Part shown: piece after piece, positions 25,926-41,024 of the stretch
Position numbering within the stretch: the first letter of the stretch is position 1
Layout: every line of letters starts with the position of its first letter
Source: Paracoccus sp. (in: a-proteobacteria)
GTDB lineage: Bacteria > Pseudomonadota > Alphaproteobacteria > Rhodobacterales > Rhodobacteraceae
NCBI GenBank assembly: GCA_030538425.1
Contig: JAUNTZ010000014.1
Coordinates: 1-60,540 of the forward strand
DNA: 60,540 nt
Reading direction: 5' to 3'
Notes under the pieces: generated by a model
Database searches by the model: none
What the model was told of the DNA's origin: nothing
What the model saw: the letters and a program-made list of their open reading frames with translations, nothing else
Program-made: the position numbers and the translations under genes

Positions 25926-27089
25926 ATGGCCGCTGTCACCTGCATTGAGGATCTCAAGGAGATGCACCGGCGGCGCACGCCCCGGATGTTCTATGACTAC
26001 GCCGAAAGCGGCTCTTATACCGAGCAGACCTTCCGCGAGAATGTCACCGATTTCGACAAGATCCGCCTGCGCCAGAAGGTTGCGGTCGATATGTCGAATC
26101 GCTCGACCTCCTCGACGATGATCGGGCAGCCGGTCACGATGCCGGTCAGCCTTGCGCCGGTCGGCCTCACAGGGATGCAATGCGCCGATGGCGAGATCAA
26201 GGCGGCGCGCGCGGCTGAAAAATTCGGAGTTCCATATTGCCTCTCCACCATGTCCATCTGTTCGATCGAGGACGTGGCCGCCCACACGACCAAGCCCTTC
26301 TGGTTCCAACTGTATGTCATGAAGGATGAAGAATTCGTTGATTCCGCCCTCGAACGCGCAAAAAAAGCGGGCTGTTCGGCGCTTGTCCTGACCCTTGATC
26401 TGCAAATTCTGGGGCAGCGGCACAAGGATCTGAAAAACGGGCTCTCGGCGCCGCCGAAACTGACCCTGCCGGTGCTGCTGGATCTGGCGACGAAATGGCG
26501 CTGGGGCCTTGAAATGCTGGGCACCAAGCGGCGCGGTTTCGGCAATATCGTCGGCCACGCAAAGCAGGTCGGCGACACGTCGAGCCTGATGAGCTGGACC
26601 GCAGAACAGTTCGATGAGCGGCTCGACTGGTCGAAAATCGCCCGCATCCGCGACCAATGGGGCGGAAAACTCATCCTCAAGGGCATTCTGGACGCCGATG
26701 ATGCCCGGATTGCCGCGGATTTCGGCGCCGATGCGATTGTGGTGTCGAACCATGGCGGGCGTCAGCTAGACGGTGCCCTATCCTCGATCCGCATCCTGCC
26801 GCAGATCGTCGAGGCCGTCGGAAAAAGCACCGAGATTCATATAGATAGCGGCATCCGTTCGGGTCAGGACGTGCTCAAGGCGCTTGCGCTTGGCGCCCAT
26901 GCGGCCTCCATCGGGCGGGCCTATATCTACGGGCTTGGCGCGATGGGTGAGGCGGGCGTGACCCGCGCGCTTGAGATCATCCGCAAGGAGCTCGATATCA
27001 GCATGGCGCTGTGTGGTGAGCGCGATATCCACAATCTCAGCCGCGAAAATCTGCTGATCCCGCAAGGTTTCTTTGAGGAATATAGCTGA
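25926..27089 (+). CDS. lldD: FMN-dependent alpha-hydroxy-acid dehydrogenase (L-lactate dehydrogenase LldD-like)
   Basis: A 387-aa enzyme of the glycolate oxidase/L-lactate dehydrogenase family. Visible are YDYAESGSYTEQTFREN, the FMN-binding PVSLAPVGLTG, and the catalytic histidine/arginine motif SNHGGRQLDGA; the end LCGERDIHNLSREN is typical. It oxidises L-lactate or a related 2-hydroxy acid and feeds electrons to the respiratory chain. ATG 25926 has AAAGGG upstream. The exact substrate cannot be read from sequence. Confidence 0.9.
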   Translation: MAAVTCIEDLKEMHRRRTPRMFYDYAESGSYTEQTFRENVTDFDKIRLRQKVAVDMSNRSTSSTMIGQPVTMPVSLAPVGLTGMQCADGEIKAARAAEKFGVPYCLSTMSICSIEDVAAHTTKPFWFQLYVMKDEEFVDSALERAKKAGCSALVLTLDLQILGQRHKDLKNGLSAPPKLTLPVLLDLATKWRWGLEMLGTKRRGFGNIVGHAKQVGDTSSLMSWTAEQFDERLDWSKIARIRDQWGGKLILKGILDADDARIAADFGADAIVVSNHGGRQLDGALSSIRILPQIVEAVGKSTEIHIDSGIRSGQDVLKALALGAHAASIGRAYIYGLGAMGEAGVTRALEIIRKELDISMALCGERDIHNLSRENLLIPQGFFEEYS

Positions 27090-27188
27090 TTTCCCCTTCC
27101 CATCGCGGGGTTTTCACGCTATAGGCGCACGCTCTCGGCCATGCACCCTTGGAGGATGGCCGTTAACCATAACCAAAGGAATAGACTC

Positions 27189-27821
27189 ATGGCCAAAGAG
27201 ATCCCTGATCTGGTGGCAGAGGCTCGCACGGGGACAGGCAAGGGGGCCGCCCGTCAAGCTCGCCGCGAGGGCAAAGTGCCCGGCATCGTATACGGTGACG
27301 GCAAAGACCCGACCCCGGTTGCCTTTAACTTCAACGAGTTGCTGACCAAACTTCGCGCAGGTCGATTCATGTCGACGCTGTGGAACCTGAAGGTCGAAGG
27401 TCAGGATGACGTGCGCGTCATCTGCCGCGCCGTCCAGAAGGATGTCGTGAAAGACCTGCCGACGCATATCGACTTCATGCGCCTGCGCCGCACCTCGAAG
27501 GTTAACCTGTATATCCCGGTCGAGTTCATCAATGAGGACAAATGCCCCGGCCTCAAGCGCGGCGGCACCCTTGTCACCGTCCGCAACGAGGTTGAGCTGA
27601 TCGTGACCGCGGGCGAGATCCCCGATCACATCACCGTTGATCTTGAGGGCCATAATATCGGCGATACGATCCACATCAATGACGTGGAACTGCCTGCCGG
27701 TGCCAAGCCGACCGTGGATCGCAATTTCGTGATCGCGAATATTGCCGCGCCCTCGGCCCTGCGTTCGGATGATGACGCAGAGGATGCCGGCGAGGCAACC
27801 GAACCCGCTGCCGAGGAATAA
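27189..27821 (+). CDS. rplY: 50S ribosomal protein L25/general stress protein CTC
   Basis: A 210-aa two-domain L25 (TL5/CTC type): an N-terminal 5S-rRNA-binding domain ([20 protein letters not shown]) followed by the beta-rich CTC domain and an acidic tail ([15 protein letters not shown]). The start [13 protein letters not shown] at 27189 follows AAAGGAA. pth, its usual alphaproteobacterial neighbour, is not here. A terminator follows. Confidence 0.94.
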   Translation: MAKEIPDLVAEARTGTGKGAARQARREGKVPGIVYGDGKDPTPVAFNFNELLTKLRAGRFMSTLWNLKVEGQDDVRVICRAVQKDVVKDLPTHIDFMRLRRTSKVNLYIPVEFINEDKCPGLKRGGTLVTVRNEVELIVTAGEIPDHITVDLEGHNIGDTIHINDVELPAGAKPTVDRNFVIANIAAPSALRSDDDAEDAGEATEPAAEE

Positions 27822-27846
27822 GCCCGGCAGTTGCGCGCAACAGATT

Positions 27847-27873
27847 GGGCGGGGCCTTGGTCTCGCCCTTTTT
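27847..27873 (+). terminator. Intrinsic terminator after rplY
   Basis: GGGCGGGGCC-tt-GGTCTCGCCC with two G-T pairs, then CTTTTTCG, 26 bases after the rplY stop and just before the convergent Fe-S scaffold gene. Confidence 0.65.
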
Positions 27874-27880
27874 CGTTTGA

Positions 27881-28318
27881 TTACGGGGCGTTAGCCTCAT
27901 CAATCGCATCAATCGCCGCCTGCCAGGCCAGCATGATCGAGGCGTGACGATTCGGATAATCACGCGCCGGGCGCAACACCTCCAGCCCCTCAAAAGGCGC
28001 GGCGGGCGCGGCGCCGCCCTCTTTCAGCATCGCCTCAAGCTCAGTCGCGGCGCGCTCCAGCTCAGCCCGGTCGCGGCCAATCACTGCCTGCCCCAGCACC
28101 GAGGCCGAGGCCTGCCCAAGCGCGCAGGCCCGCACCTCTTGCGCGAAATCGCTGATGCGCCCGTCCTTTATCCGCACGAATGCCGTCACCGAAGACCCGC
28201 ATTGCGGTGAGCGGCGCATCGCCTGACCCTGGGCATCGTCAAGCCGCCCCAGATGCGGGATGTCGCTGGCAAGGGCCAGGATTCGCTTCGAATAAAGCTC
28301 GATCAGACTGTCGGACAT
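27881..28318 (-). CDS. Iron-sulfur cluster assembly scaffold-like protein (SufU/NifU-N type)
   Basis: A 145-aa protein with conserved cysteines in SPQCGSSVT and RACALGQASASVL, the pattern of NifU-N/SufU scaffolds in Rhodobacterales, plus a third ligand region near the C-terminus (NRHASIMLAW). It may hold or transfer Fe-S clusters; some members of the family act as sulfur-transfer proteins instead. ATG 28318 gives the conserved start (SDSLIELYSKRILALA). It is divergent from hisI, 63 bp away. Confidence 0.8.
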   Translation of the reverse strand: MSDSLIELYSKRILALASDIPHLGRLDDAQGQAMRRSPQCGSSVTAFVRIKDGRISDFAQEVRACALGQASASVLGQAVIGRDRAELERAATELEAMLKEGGAAPAAPFEGLEVLRPARDYPNRHASIMLAWQAAIDAIDEANAP

Positions 28319-28381
28319 GCGCATCTTTCCGTTTCGCAGGCTTGGCGCTAGATAAGAGGCCGCACCGCGAAAGGAAAGCCC

Positions 28382-28735
28382 ATGTTCGACCCCGAGAGCC
28401 TGACCTATGATGCCAACGGCCTGATCCCCGCCATCGCGCAGGATCACGCGAGTGGCGAGGTTCTGATGATGGCCTGGATGAATGCCGATGCGGTTCGCAA
28501 AACGCTTGAGGAATCGCGTGTAACCTATTGGTCAAGATCAAGGAAATCATTCTGGACCAAGGGCGAGACCTCGGGCCACACGCAGCGCCTGATCGAGATG
28601 CGGGTGGATTGCGACCGCGACTGCCTGTTGCTTTTGGTCGAACAGACGGGCCCGGCCTGCCATACCAACCGCCGCTCCTGCTTTTACACCGCGATCCGCG
28701 ACGGCGCCGAGGTCCAGATCTCAGAGCCCGAGTAA
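28382..28735 (+). CDS. hisI: Phosphoribosyl-AMP cyclohydrolase
   Basis: A 117-aa HisI without a HisE domain. Motifs are MMAWMNADAVRKTLE, TYWSRSRKSFWTKGETSG, the metal-binding MRVDCDRDCLLLLVEQTG and CHTNRRSCFY. It opens the purine ring of PR-AMP in histidine synthesis. It is convergent with gluQ, with a 15-bp overlap at the 3' ends. Confidence 0.96.
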   Translation: MFDPESLTYDANGLIPAIAQDHASGEVLMMAWMNADAVRKTLEESRVTYWSRSRKSFWTKGETSGHTQRLIEMRVDCDRDCLLLLVEQTGPACHTNRRSCFYTAIRDGAEVQISEPE

Positions 28736-29575
28736 GGCGCGAATATCCGCAGGCGAGGCCCCCGCCGCCCGCAGTTCACGCAGCGAGCGGGCATCGTCGC
28801 GCTTGGCCAAACGCTTGCCCGCCGCATCGCGGATCAGCCGGTGGTGGTGATAGCGCGGGGCGGACAGACCCAGAAGTTCCTGAAGAAGCCGGTGTATCCA
28901 TGTGGAATCAAAGAGATCTTTCCCGCGCGTCACAAGGGTGACGCCCTGCGCCGCATCATCGACGACAACCGCCAGATGATATGAGCCGCCCATGCCGCGC
29001 CGTTCCAGAACAATGTCGCCAATGCCGGTCAGGAAATCCTCGGCCTTCAGGATATGCTCTTGATCTGGCGTGATATTTTCATCGACAAAGCCGATCCGGT
29101 CGCGGCCCAGACGGGCAAAGGCGCGCGCGGCGTCAAGGCGGATCACGTCACCCTCGCGCAGGCTCTCCATCGAACGCCCGCGACAGGTGCCGGGATAGAT
29201 CAGACCGTCGGGCCCGTGCAGGGGCGCGCCCTCTTGCGGGGCCGACAAAGCGGCGCGGATATCGCCGCGACGGCAGGAACAGGGATAGCAAACGCCCATC
29301 GCCGCCAGATGATCAAGCGCCGCGCGATAGGCCGCAAGGCGGTCGGACTGGCGCATGACCGGCACCGGCCAATCCAACCCAAGCCACTGAAGATCCTCAT
29401 AAATCGCCGCCTCATATTCCGGGCGGCAACGGCTTTGGTCGATATCCTCGATGCGCAGCAGAAAGCCGCCGGGGCCTGCTAAGCGGGCCGCCACAAGCGC
29501 CGCATAGGCGTGGCCCAGATGCAGAAACCCGGTCGGCGAGGGCGCGAAACGGGTGCGGTTCAGCCCGCCAGCCAT
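28721..29575 (-). CDS. gluQ: Glutamyl-queuosine tRNA(Asp) synthetase
   Basis: A 284-aa GluQ-RS, i.e. a glutamyl-tRNA synthetase catalytic core without the anticodon-binding domain. The HIGH-like motif is [13 protein letters not shown], the zinc cysteines are in [10 protein letters not shown], and the KMSKS-like motif is [12 protein letters not shown]. It attaches glutamate to queuosine in tRNA-Asp. The start overlaps the trmFO stop by 16 bp, so the pair forms a tRNA-modification unit. Confidence 0.95.
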   Translation of the reverse strand: MAGGLNRTRFAPSPTGFLHLGHAYAALVAARLAGPGGFLLRIEDIDQSRCRPEYEAAIYEDLQWLGLDWPVPVMRQSDRLAAYRAALDHLAAMGVCYPCSCRRGDIRAALSAPQEGAPLHGPDGLIYPGTCRGRSMESLREGDVIRLDAARAFARLGRDRIGFVDENITPDQEHILKAEDFLTGIGDIVLERRGMGGSYHLAVVVDDAAQGVTLVTRGKDLFDSTWIHRLLQELLGLSAPRYHHHRLIRDAAGKRLAKRDDARSLRELRAAGASPADIRALLGL

Positions 29576-30891
29576 GCCCGGAAATCCGCCTTGGCGCGCT
29601 CGGTATAGGCGGGGTAGCGCTGCTTGCGGCCACGCCGCCCGCCCTTGGCATCAATCGGCGGAAAGAGGCCAAAGTTCACATTCATCGGCTGGAATGTCTT
29701 GACATCCGCGCCCCCGGTGATGTGATGGATCAGCGCGCCCATGGCGGTGGTGCCGGGGGGCGCGTCAAGCTGGTTGCCCCGCGCCTCGGCCGCAGCCATC
29801 CGCCCCGCCAAAAGGCCCATCGCGGCGCTTTCGACATAGCCCTCAACCCCCGTCACCTGCCCGGCAAAGCGCAGGTTCGGCCGCGCCCGCAGCCGCATCT
29901 GCGCATCAAGAAGACGCGGCGAGTTCAGGAAGGAGTTGCGATGGATACCGCCCAGCCGCGCAAAGCCCGCTTGCTCCAGACCGGGGATGCGGCGGAACAC
30001 CTCTGTCTGCGCGCCATATTTCATCTTGGTCTGAAATCCGACGATATTATACAGCGTTCCCAAGGCGTTATCCCGGCGAAGCTGGACGACCGCATAGGGC
30101 TTTTCCTCGGGCCGATGCGCGTTGGTGAGGCCCACCGGCTTCATCGGGCCATGGCGCAGTGTATCGCGCCCGCGCTCAGCCATGACCTCAATCGGCAGGC
30201 AGCCGTCGAAGTAGCCGGCGGTCTCACCCTCATGGAACTCGGTCTTGTCGGCGGCCAGAAGCGCGTCGATAAACCCTTCATATTGCTCACGATTCATCGG
30301 GCAGTTGATGTAAGCCGTGCGCTCTTCCTCGGTCTCGCCCTTGTCGTAGCGCGACTGCCGCCAGGCCACATCCATGTCGATCGTGTCAGCATAGACGATG
30401 GGCGCAATCGCGTCGAAAAAGGCCAGCGAATCGGTGCCGGTCTCCGCCCGGATCGCATCGCCCAAGGCCGCCGAAGTGAGCGGGCCGGTCGCGATGATCC
30501 ACAGGCCGTCACGCGGCAATTCGCGGATCTCGCCCGGCTGGAAGGTCACCAGAGGATGCGCCCGCAGCGCGTCGGTCACCGATTGCGCGAAGGCGTCGCG
30601 ATCCACCGCAAGCGCGCCGCCCGCGGGCAGTTTGTGGCGGTCGGCCATCGCCATGATCAGCCCGTCCGCCGCCCGCATTTCCCAATGAAGCTGGCCCACG
30701 GCATTGTTTTCGTCATCATCCGAACGAAAACTGTTCGAACAGACCATCTCGGCGCAAAGCCCGGTGCGATGGGCGAAGGTCTCGACCCCCGGGCGCATTT
30801 CGTGAACCGTGACCGGCAGCCCCGCGCGGGCGATCTGCCAAGCCGCCTCTGAACCGGCCAGACCGGCGCCAATGATGTGAATATTCTGCAT
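29560..30891 (-). CDS. trmFO: Methylenetetrahydrofolate-tRNA-(uracil-54-C5)-methyltransferase
   Basis: A 443-aa flavoprotein. The N-terminal FAD loop is [20 protein letters not shown], then [17 protein letters not shown] with the catalytic-region cysteine, and further family segments [16 protein letters not shown] and PPTTAMG-like [14 protein letters not shown]. It makes T54 in tRNA using folate and FADH2. It is transcribed toward gluQ. Confidence 0.96.
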   Translation of the reverse strand: MQNIHIIGAGLAGSEAAWQIARAGLPVTVHEMRPGVETFAHRTGLCAEMVCSNSFRSDDDENNAVGQLHWEMRAADGLIMAMADRHKLPAGGALAVDRDAFAQSVTDALRAHPLVTFQPGEIRELPRDGLWIIATGPLTSAALGDAIRAETGTDSLAFFDAIAPIVYADTIDMDVAWRQSRYDKGETEEERTAYINCPMNREQYEGFIDALLAADKTEFHEGETAGYFDGCLPIEVMAERGRDTLRHGPMKPVGLTNAHRPEEKPYAVVQLRRDNALGTLYNIVGFQTKMKYGAQTEVFRRIPGLEQAGFARLGGIHRNSFLNSPRLLDAQMRLRARPNLRFAGQVTGVEGYVESAAMGLLAGRMAAAEARGNQLDAPPGTTAMGALIHHITGGADVKTFQPMNVNFGLFPPIDAKGGRRGRKQRYPAYTERAKADFRAWLAG

Positions 30892-30932
30892 AGCGCGCAG
30901 CTAACAACGCGGAAGGCCCAGTGCAAGGGCGC

Positions 30933-30963
30933 AAAAAAGGGGGGCAGTTTGCCGCCGCCCCCC
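30933..30963 (-). terminator. Intrinsic terminator for the small membrane protein gene
   Basis: Minus strand GGGGGGC, loop, GCCCCCC followed by TTTTTT, 51 bases past the stop of the 36-aa membrane protein gene and upstream of trmFO. Confidence 0.85.
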
Positions 30964-31013
30964 AGTCATGACCATGCGCGAAAACAGGGACAGAGCGCGA
31001 GGTCAGGCAGAGA

Positions 31014-31124
31014 TCAGGCCGCAAGGATGCCAGGCAGCCACAAAACCACGACCGTTGTCACGGTCAGCGCGGCAATCCCCAGAGCATCGGCAACCAGTTC
31101 TTTCGTCGAATGTTCGAATTTCAT
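31014..31124 (-). CDS. 36-aa single-pass membrane protein
   Basis: A tiny ORF with a near-perfect Shine-Dalgarno (AAGGAGG, 5 bases before ATG 31124) and its own strong terminator downstream, so it is very likely expressed. The N-terminal third is charged (MKFEHSTKELVADA), the rest a single transmembrane helix (ALTVTTVVVLWLPGILA). No family recognised. It sits between recG and trmFO on the same strand, in its own unit. Confidence 0.78.
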   Translation of the reverse strand: MKFEHSTKELVADALGIAALTVTTVVVLWLPGILAA

Positions 31125-31195
31125 AGCAACCTCCTTGCGAGTTGCTGGTTTGTTCTCATATTCCGGCAGTGCTGTAAAGAACTTTTTAAGAACAT

Positions 31196-36227
<5,032 letters not shown>

Positions 36228-36271
36228 TCCGGTCCCTCAAATTGTTCTTTGGCCAGCATCGCGGCAAAAAG

Positions 36272-36286
36272 TTAATATCCGGTTAC
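36272..36286. promoter_or_regulatory. Putative CtrA box upstream of ctrA
   Basis: TTAA-tatccgg-TTAC, one base off the consensus TTAA-N7-TTAA, about 45 bp before the ctrA start. It suggests self-regulation as in Caulobacter. Confidence 0.5.
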
Positions 36287-36313
36287 TCTGCTTAAAATTG
36301 TCGTCTTCGCAAC

Positions 36314-36589
36314 CTAAAGTTGTCGATATTTCTGCAATGCGGTGCTGCGCAGCGCCGCCTGCCCATGGCGCAAATAGGCATTCTGCCACGAATCAAGCTC
36401 TTCTTCGCTGAGCCCGTAGCGGGTCAGCACCTCATCACGCGAAATCAACCCGCAGGCCACCGCCTTGACCACCACGGCCTTGCGCCGCGCGATCCATCTT
36501 GTATCGACGGGCGGCAGGTCGGCAAGGCTCAGCACGCTGCCATCGGGCAGGGTCGCGACCCGCTTTGGGTCGTGGTTTTCGATACACAT
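36314..36589 (-). CDS. sciP: SciP-type CtrA inhibitor (DUF1153)
   Basis: A 91-aa DUF1153 protein with the conserved core VDTRWIARRKAVVVKAVACG, LISRDEVLTRYGLSEEEL and YLRHGQAALRSTALQKYRQL. In Caulobacter SciP binds CtrA on DNA and blocks it. It lies upstream of ctrA on the same strand with an 86-bp gap containing the CtrA box. The symbol is by family; a role in GTA control here is inference. Confidence 0.88.
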   Translation of the reverse strand: MCIENHDPKRVATLPDGSVLSLADLPPVDTRWIARRKAVVVKAVACGLISRDEVLTRYGLSEEELDSWQNAYLRHGQAALRSTALQKYRQL

Positions 36590-36634
36590 GCGGCACCCTC
36601 ATTCAGTTCCCCCTCAGCTTTACTCCCCAAGAGT

Positions 36635-36649
36635 TTAACATCACGTCAA
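36635..36649. promoter_or_regulatory. Putative CtrA-type site upstream of sciP
   Basis: TTAA-catcacg-TCAA, two half-sites 7 bases apart with one mismatch, in the sciP/mnmA gap, 46 bp from the sciP start. Confidence 0.35.
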
Positions 36650-36747
36650 CGCATGGCAGTTTTGCGCGGCCTCGCCCTTGAGAACAGCCGCAAAATTCCT
36701 ATAATTTTAATCAAATTTGCCGTATCTGCCCGGCGAAAGGATGATCC

Positions 36748-37908
36748 ATGACATTGGCCACCACCGCGCCGCGCGAAGATGCGCGGGATAACAGTTTGAA
36801 TTCGCTGGGCTTTGCTAAGCCGCCTTCGGAAACGCGGGTGGTCGTGGCGATGTCGGGGGGCGTTGACAGTTCGGTCGTGGCGGCGGTTCTGGCCGATCAG
36901 GGCTATGATGTCGTGGGCGTCACGCTGCAGCTTTATGACCATGGCGCGGCGCTTGCGAAAAAGGGCGCCTGCTGCGCGGGGCAGGACATTCACGACGCGC
37001 GCCGGGTCGCTGAACGTCTGGGATTCCCGCATTATGTGCTTGATTATGAAAACAAGTTTCGCGAATCGGTGATCGACGAATTTGCCGATGCCTATCTGGC
37101 GGGCGCGACCCCGGTGCCCTGCATCCGCTGTAACGAACGCGTCAAGTTCCGCGATCTGCTGGAGACCGCGCGCGATCTGGATGCCGATTGCATGGCGACC
37201 GGGCATTATATTCAGCGCAAACTCGGGCCTGCGGGGGCGGAACTGCATATGGCCGCCGATCCGAACCGGGATCAAAGCTATTTCCTCTTCTCGACCACGC
37301 AGGAACAGCTTGATTTCCTGCGCTTTCCTTTGGGCCATCTGGAATCCAAGGCCGAGACGCGGGCACTTGCGGCGCGGTTCGGGCTGTCGGTCGCGGACAA
37401 GCCCGATTCGCAGGATATCTGCTTTGTTCCGAACGGAAATTACGCCGCCGTGATCGAGAAGCTGCGCCCCGGTGCCGCCGATCCGGGCGAGATCGTGGAT
37501 CTCGACGGCAATGTTCTGGGCAGCCATCGCGGCGTGATCCATTACACGATCGGGCAGCGGCGCGGGCTTGGCATCGGCGGGCTTGGCGACCCGCTTTATG
37601 TGGTGAAGCTGGACCCCGAAACGCGGCGCGTGATCGTCGGCCCGAAAGAGGCATTGGCCACGCGGATCGTGCCGGTCTCTGAGGTCAACTGGATCGGCGG
37701 GGGCGCGTTCGAGGGCCCCGCGCGTGAGATCGCGGTGCGCATCCGCTCAACCCGCCCGCCCGCGCCCGCCATCCTGCGCCCGACCGGGCCGCGCAGCGCC
37801 GAGGTCGAGTTGCTGACTCCCGAGGAAGGCGTCAGCCCCGGTCAGGCCTGTGTGTTCTATCAACCGGACGGGACGCGGGTTCTGGGCGGCGGCTGGATCA
37901 CCCGCTGA
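36748..37908 (+). CDS. mnmA: tRNA 2-thiouridylase MnmA
   Basis: A 386-aa MnmA. P-loop MSGGVDSS, nucleophile cysteine in [14 protein letters not shown], second catalytic cysteine in [13 protein letters not shown], then the C-terminal beta-barrel domains. It adds sulfur at U34 of Glu/Gln/Lys tRNAs. ATG 36748 follows GAAAGGA. Its 3' end overlaps the convergent lpxB by 11 bp. Confidence 0.96.
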   Translation: MTLATTAPREDARDNSLNSLGFAKPPSETRVVVAMSGGVDSSVVAAVLADQGYDVVGVTLQLYDHGAALAKKGACCAGQDIHDARRVAERLGFPHYVLDYENKFRESVIDEFADAYLAGATPVPCIRCNERVKFRDLLETARDLDADCMATGHYIQRKLGPAGAELHMAADPNRDQSYFLFSTTQEQLDFLRFPLGHLESKAETRALAARFGLSVADKPDSQDICFVPNGNYAAVIEKLRPGAADPGEIVDLDGNVLGSHRGVIHYTIGQRRGLGIGGLGDPLYVVKLDPETRRVIVGPKEALATRIVPVSEVNWIGGGAFEGPAREIAVRIRSTRPPAPAILRPTGPRSAEVELLTPEEGVSPGQACVFYQPDGTRVLGGGWITR

Positions 37909-39106
37909 TCCGGGCGATTGCCGCCTGCACCGAGCGCGCGGCGCGCAGCCCCGGCGGCTCGCCACCCGCGCCAAGCCGGGTCATGGTTAACGCCATGGCG
38001 CGGCGCTGTGCGTCGGCGAAGGCGGGGATCGTGGCCAGTTCATGCAGCGCAGGGGCCATGTTTTCGGGCTGACAGGCGCGGCCCAGAAACTCAGGCACGG
38101 CCTGGGTTTCGCTGACCAGATTAACCAAAGTCACCGTGCGCACCCGCAGCAGACGGCGGATAATAAAGCGCGAGACCGGCGCCATGTCATAGCCGATCAC
38201 CATCGGCACATCATTGGCGGCGAGTTCGAGACTGACCGTCCCCGAGGCCGCAAGCGACAGATCGGCAGCGGCGAAGGCCGCGCGCTTGTCCTGCGGATCG
38301 GTGATGATCCGGGCGGGGATGGGCCAGTCGAGCGCGGTAAGGCTCTCCTCCAGATGCGGCAGGGTCGGCAGCACCACGCGCAGATCGGGCAGATCACGCG
38401 ACAGCAGGCCAAGGGTCTGCGCAAAACGGGGGGCGAGCCGGGCGATCTCTCCGCGCCGCGAGCCGGGCAGGCAAAGGATCAGGGGGCCGCCGTCCACGGG
38501 CGCGCGAAAGGCGTCTTGATGGCTATCGGGCGGATCGACCGGGGCTTGCGGCCCGCCGCACATGCGCGCGCGGAAGGCGTCAGCCTCAGCCTCGGTCGCG
38601 CGCGGCTCGGTGACGACGGGGTGGCCCACGAAATCGCAGCTCATCCCTGTGGCCTCCATCAAGGGCGGCTCAAAGGGCAGGATGGCCAGAACGTGATCAA
38701 CCCAACGCGCCATTTTCGCCGCACGGCCCGGACGCCATGCCCAGACCGAGGGCGCGACATAATGGATGATCGGCAGGCGCAGCCCGGCCTCACGCACCAG
38801 ACGCGCGACGCGCAGGCAGAAATCGGGGCTGTCAATTGTGATAAGCGCATCGGGCCGGGTTGTAATTACCGCCTGCGCGGTCTCTCGGATCAGCCGCTTG
38901 AGGTCGAAATAGCGCGGCAGCACCTCGGCAATCCCCATCACCGAGAGCTCTTCCATCGCAAAGCGGCTGGTGAGCCCCTGGGCCTGCATTGCAGCCCCGC
39001 CCACCCCGTCGAACTGGGCGCGCGCGTCCAGTTCGCGCAATCCGGCCATGAGCGCGCCGCCCAGACGGTCGCCCGAAGCCTCACCCGCGATCAGGAAATA
39101 GCGCAT
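37898..39106 (-). CDS. lpxB: Lipid-A-disaccharide synthase
   Basis: A 402-aa GT-B glycosyltransferase of the LpxB family: start [18 protein letters not shown], then [15 protein letters not shown]-like [36 protein letters not shown] and [15 protein letters not shown]. It condenses UDP-2,3-diacylglucosamine with lipid X. ATG 39106 is the conserved start; the frame continues 5' into the repeat array, which is not coding. It is the last gene of the fabZ-lpxA-lpxI-lpxB block. Confidence 0.95.
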   Translation of the reverse strand: MRYFLIAGEASGDRLGGALMAGLRELDARAQFDGVGGAAMQAQGLTSRFAMEELSVMGIAEVLPRYFDLKRLIRETAQAVITTRPDALITIDSPDFCLRVARLVREAGLRLPIIHYVAPSVWAWRPGRAAKMARWVDHVLAILPFEPPLMEATGMSCDFVGHPVVTEPRATEAEADAFRARMCGGPQAPVDPPDSHQDAFRAPVDGGPLILCLPGSRRGEIARLAPRFAQTLGLLSRDLPDLRVVLPTLPHLEESLTALDWPIPARIITDPQDKRAAFAAADLSLAASGTVSLELAANDVPMVIGYDMAPVSRFIIRRLLRVRTVTLVNLVSETQAVPEFLGRACQPENMAPALHELATIPAFADAQRRAMALTMTRLGAGGEPPGLRAARSVQAAIARISG

Positions 39107-39149
39107 CTTATATCCACTATGCCGCGTCTTTTTACACAGATGAAACCGC

Positions 39150-39500
39150 TGGCGGGGTCTGGCCTGTTCCGTGCCAAGATACTCATGCCCCCGCGCGCAG
39201 GGAAGAGACCCACCTCTTGGGTGCAAAGAACGAAACCCGGCGCGCAATATGGCGTCCTTTGTGCTACAATGCTCATGCCTCGCGCGCCCAAATGAACAGG
39301 CGCGCCTGCGCGAGGCGGCGAAAGAACCCCGGCGCGGGATTTGGCTTCTTCTGTGCCAAAATACTCATGCCGCGCGCGCCGACCGAAACAGGCCGCTTTG
39401 CTCGGCACGTTGCAGGAAACCCGGCGCGGGATTCGGCGGTTTTTGTGTCAAGATACTCATGCCTCGCGCGCCCAAACGAACAGGCCCGCCTGCTCGGCGT
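39150..39500 (-). repeat. Tandem repeat of the lpxI 3' end, ~91-bp units x4
   Basis: Four units aligned on the motif actcatgcc at 39181, 39271 (gctcatgcc), 39363 and 39455; spacings 90, 92, 92. The last unit is the native end of lpxI and contains its stop codon. The copies repeat the last codons of lpxI (for example ARLFIWAREA-stop in the unit near 39271) plus downstream sequence. They fill the space between lpxI and lpxB, in which I see no other gene. Units have diverged by substitutions and small indels. Confidence 0.85.
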
Positions 39501-40236
39501 GGCGGATGGTTTCGTCGCGGTCCAGCACGATCACCCCGCCCGCCTCAAAGGCGATGCCCGAAAGGCCCGCGCGGGCGGCCTGATCGACCGTGTCGGGGCC
39601 AATGGTCGGCAGGTCGATGCGGCGGTCCTGCCCAGGCTTCGGGGCTTTGTAGAACACTCCGCCGCGCCCGCCATGGTGCGCGACAAAGGACAGCATCGCC
39701 TCGGTTCCGGGCAGGGTCTCAACGGCAAGGCAGAGCCCGCCCGCCACCACCGCGCCCTGCCCCAGATCAAGCGCGCCAAGCCCGCTCACGATCTGCGCGG
39801 CGCGGGCCGCGTCAGCTTCGGCTGCGGGGGTGGGCGCGCCCGCAAGGATGCCCGCGCCGGGGATCAGGTCGGGGGCAAGCGTAGCCACGCCCTCGACCGC
39901 GAAACCCGCCTCTTCGAAAATCGCGATCACCTCGCGCAGCGCGCCGTCATCGCCCTGCCCCATCGCCGCCAGGATGCGCGGAACAAGGGCGGCGGTGCGG
40001 GCATCGAAGGCCTCGGGGTCAAGGCGCGGGCGCTGCACCGCACCGGCAAAGCAGACCCGCGTCACGCCCTGATCCTCCAGCCAGTCAAGGAACGGGACCA
40101 GCCGCTCCAGCCGGAAGGGCTGATGTGGCAGATCGGGGGCAAAGCCTTCAAGCGCGGCCACCACGGGCGCGTCAAGGCGGCGCGCCAGTTCGGGCGCAAG
40201 CAGGCCGGTGCCCGCGATGATGGCAATGCGGCTCAT
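39457..40236 (-). CDS. lpxI: UDP-2,3-diacylglucosamine diphosphatase LpxI
   Basis: A 259-aa LpxI (DUF1009): N-terminal IAIIAGTGLLAPELARRL, middle GAVVAGGLCLAVETLPGTEA and GVFYKAPKPGQDRRIDLPTI, all conserved in the family. It hydrolyses UDP-2,3-diacylglucosamine to lipid X and replaces LpxH in alphaproteobacteria. The start overlaps lpxA by 4 bp. Its last ~13 codons are embedded in the repeat array downstream. Confidence 0.94.
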   Translation of the reverse strand: MSRIAIIAGTGLLAPELARRLDAPVVAALEGFAPDLPHQPFRLERLVPFLDWLEDQGVTRVCFAGAVQRPRLDPEAFDARTAALVPRILAAMGQGDDGALREVIAIFEEAGFAVEGVATLAPDLIPGAGILAGAPTPAAEADAARAAQIVSGLGALDLGQGAVVAGGLCLAVETLPGTEAMLSFVAHHGGRGGVFYKAPKPGQDRRIDLPTIGPDTVDQAARAGLSGIAFEAGGVIVLDRDETIRHAEQAGLFVWAREA

Positions 40237-41024
40237 CTGGCGGGGTGCGGCGCGAGGAAAGAGCGGTCGGACGGCCCGAGGATGAAGTCCAGCATCTCGC
40301 GCTCCATCGCGGAAACCTCACCCGCTGCACGCGCCCGAGCCGTCTCGCGCAGGCTCCCGCCGCCAAGCGCCCCCAACAGGTCGCGCAGCGCTGCAATGTC
40401 GGCACGGCTTGCCCCACGGCGTTTGAGCCCGACAAGGTTCAGCCCGTCCAGATGCCCGCGCGGCCCCTGCACCAGACCGTAAGGCAGCACATCCGCCGTC
40501 ACCATCGTGACCGCGCCGATCATCGCGCCGCGACCGATGCGCACGAATTGATGCACGCCCGAGAGCCCGCCGACGATCACGTCATCGCCCAGCACGCAAT
40601 GCCCCGCGACCGAGGCATTGTTGACCAGAATGACCCGGTCGCCGATCATGCAGTCATGCGCGACATGCGCGCCCGCCATGAACAGCCCGTCATCGCCAAC
40701 CCGGGTCAGACCGCCGCCGCCCTCGGTGCCGGGATTCATCGTCACATATTCGCGGATCCGGTTGCGCGCGCCGATCTCAAGCCGGGTCCGTTCGCCCTGA
40801 AACTTGAGATCCTGCGGCGCGGCGCCGATCGAGGCGAAAGGATAGATCTCACTCCCCTCGCCCACCGAGGTGTCGCCGGTGATCGCGACATGGGAATGAA
40901 GCACCACGCCCGCGCCCAGCCGCACCTGCGGGCCGATCACGCAAAACGGGCCGATCCGCGCGCCTGCGCCGATCTGCGCGCCATCCTCGATCACGCTTGA
41001 GGGGTGGATCAGGGCCTCAGCCAT
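40233..41024 (-). CDS. lpxA: Acyl-ACP-UDP-N-acetylglucosamine O-acyltransferase
   Basis: A 263-aa left-handed beta-helix enzyme built of hexapeptide repeats, with the catalytic histidine in [13 protein letters not shown] and a C-terminal helical domain. It performs the first step of lipid A synthesis. The start overlaps the fabZ stop by 8 bp. Confidence 0.96.
   Translation of the reverse strand: MAEALIHPSSVIEDGAQIGAGARIGPFCVIGPQVRLGAGVVLHSHVAITGDTSVGEGSEIYPFASIGAAPQDLKFQGERTRLEIGARNRIREYVTMNPGTEGGGGLTRVGDDGLFMAGAHVAHDCMIGDRVILVNNASVAGHCVLGDDVIVGGLSGVHQFVRIGRGAMIGAVTMVTADVLPYGLVQGPRGHLDGLNLVGLKRRGASRADIAALRDLLGALGGGSLRETARARAAGEVSAMEREMLDFILGPSDRSFLAPHPAR

Noticed and set aside
39150-39500. 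CRISPR-like periodic array
   Set aside because: The units are homologous over their whole length with no alternation of constant repeat and unique spacer, they include a gene end, and no cas genes are present.
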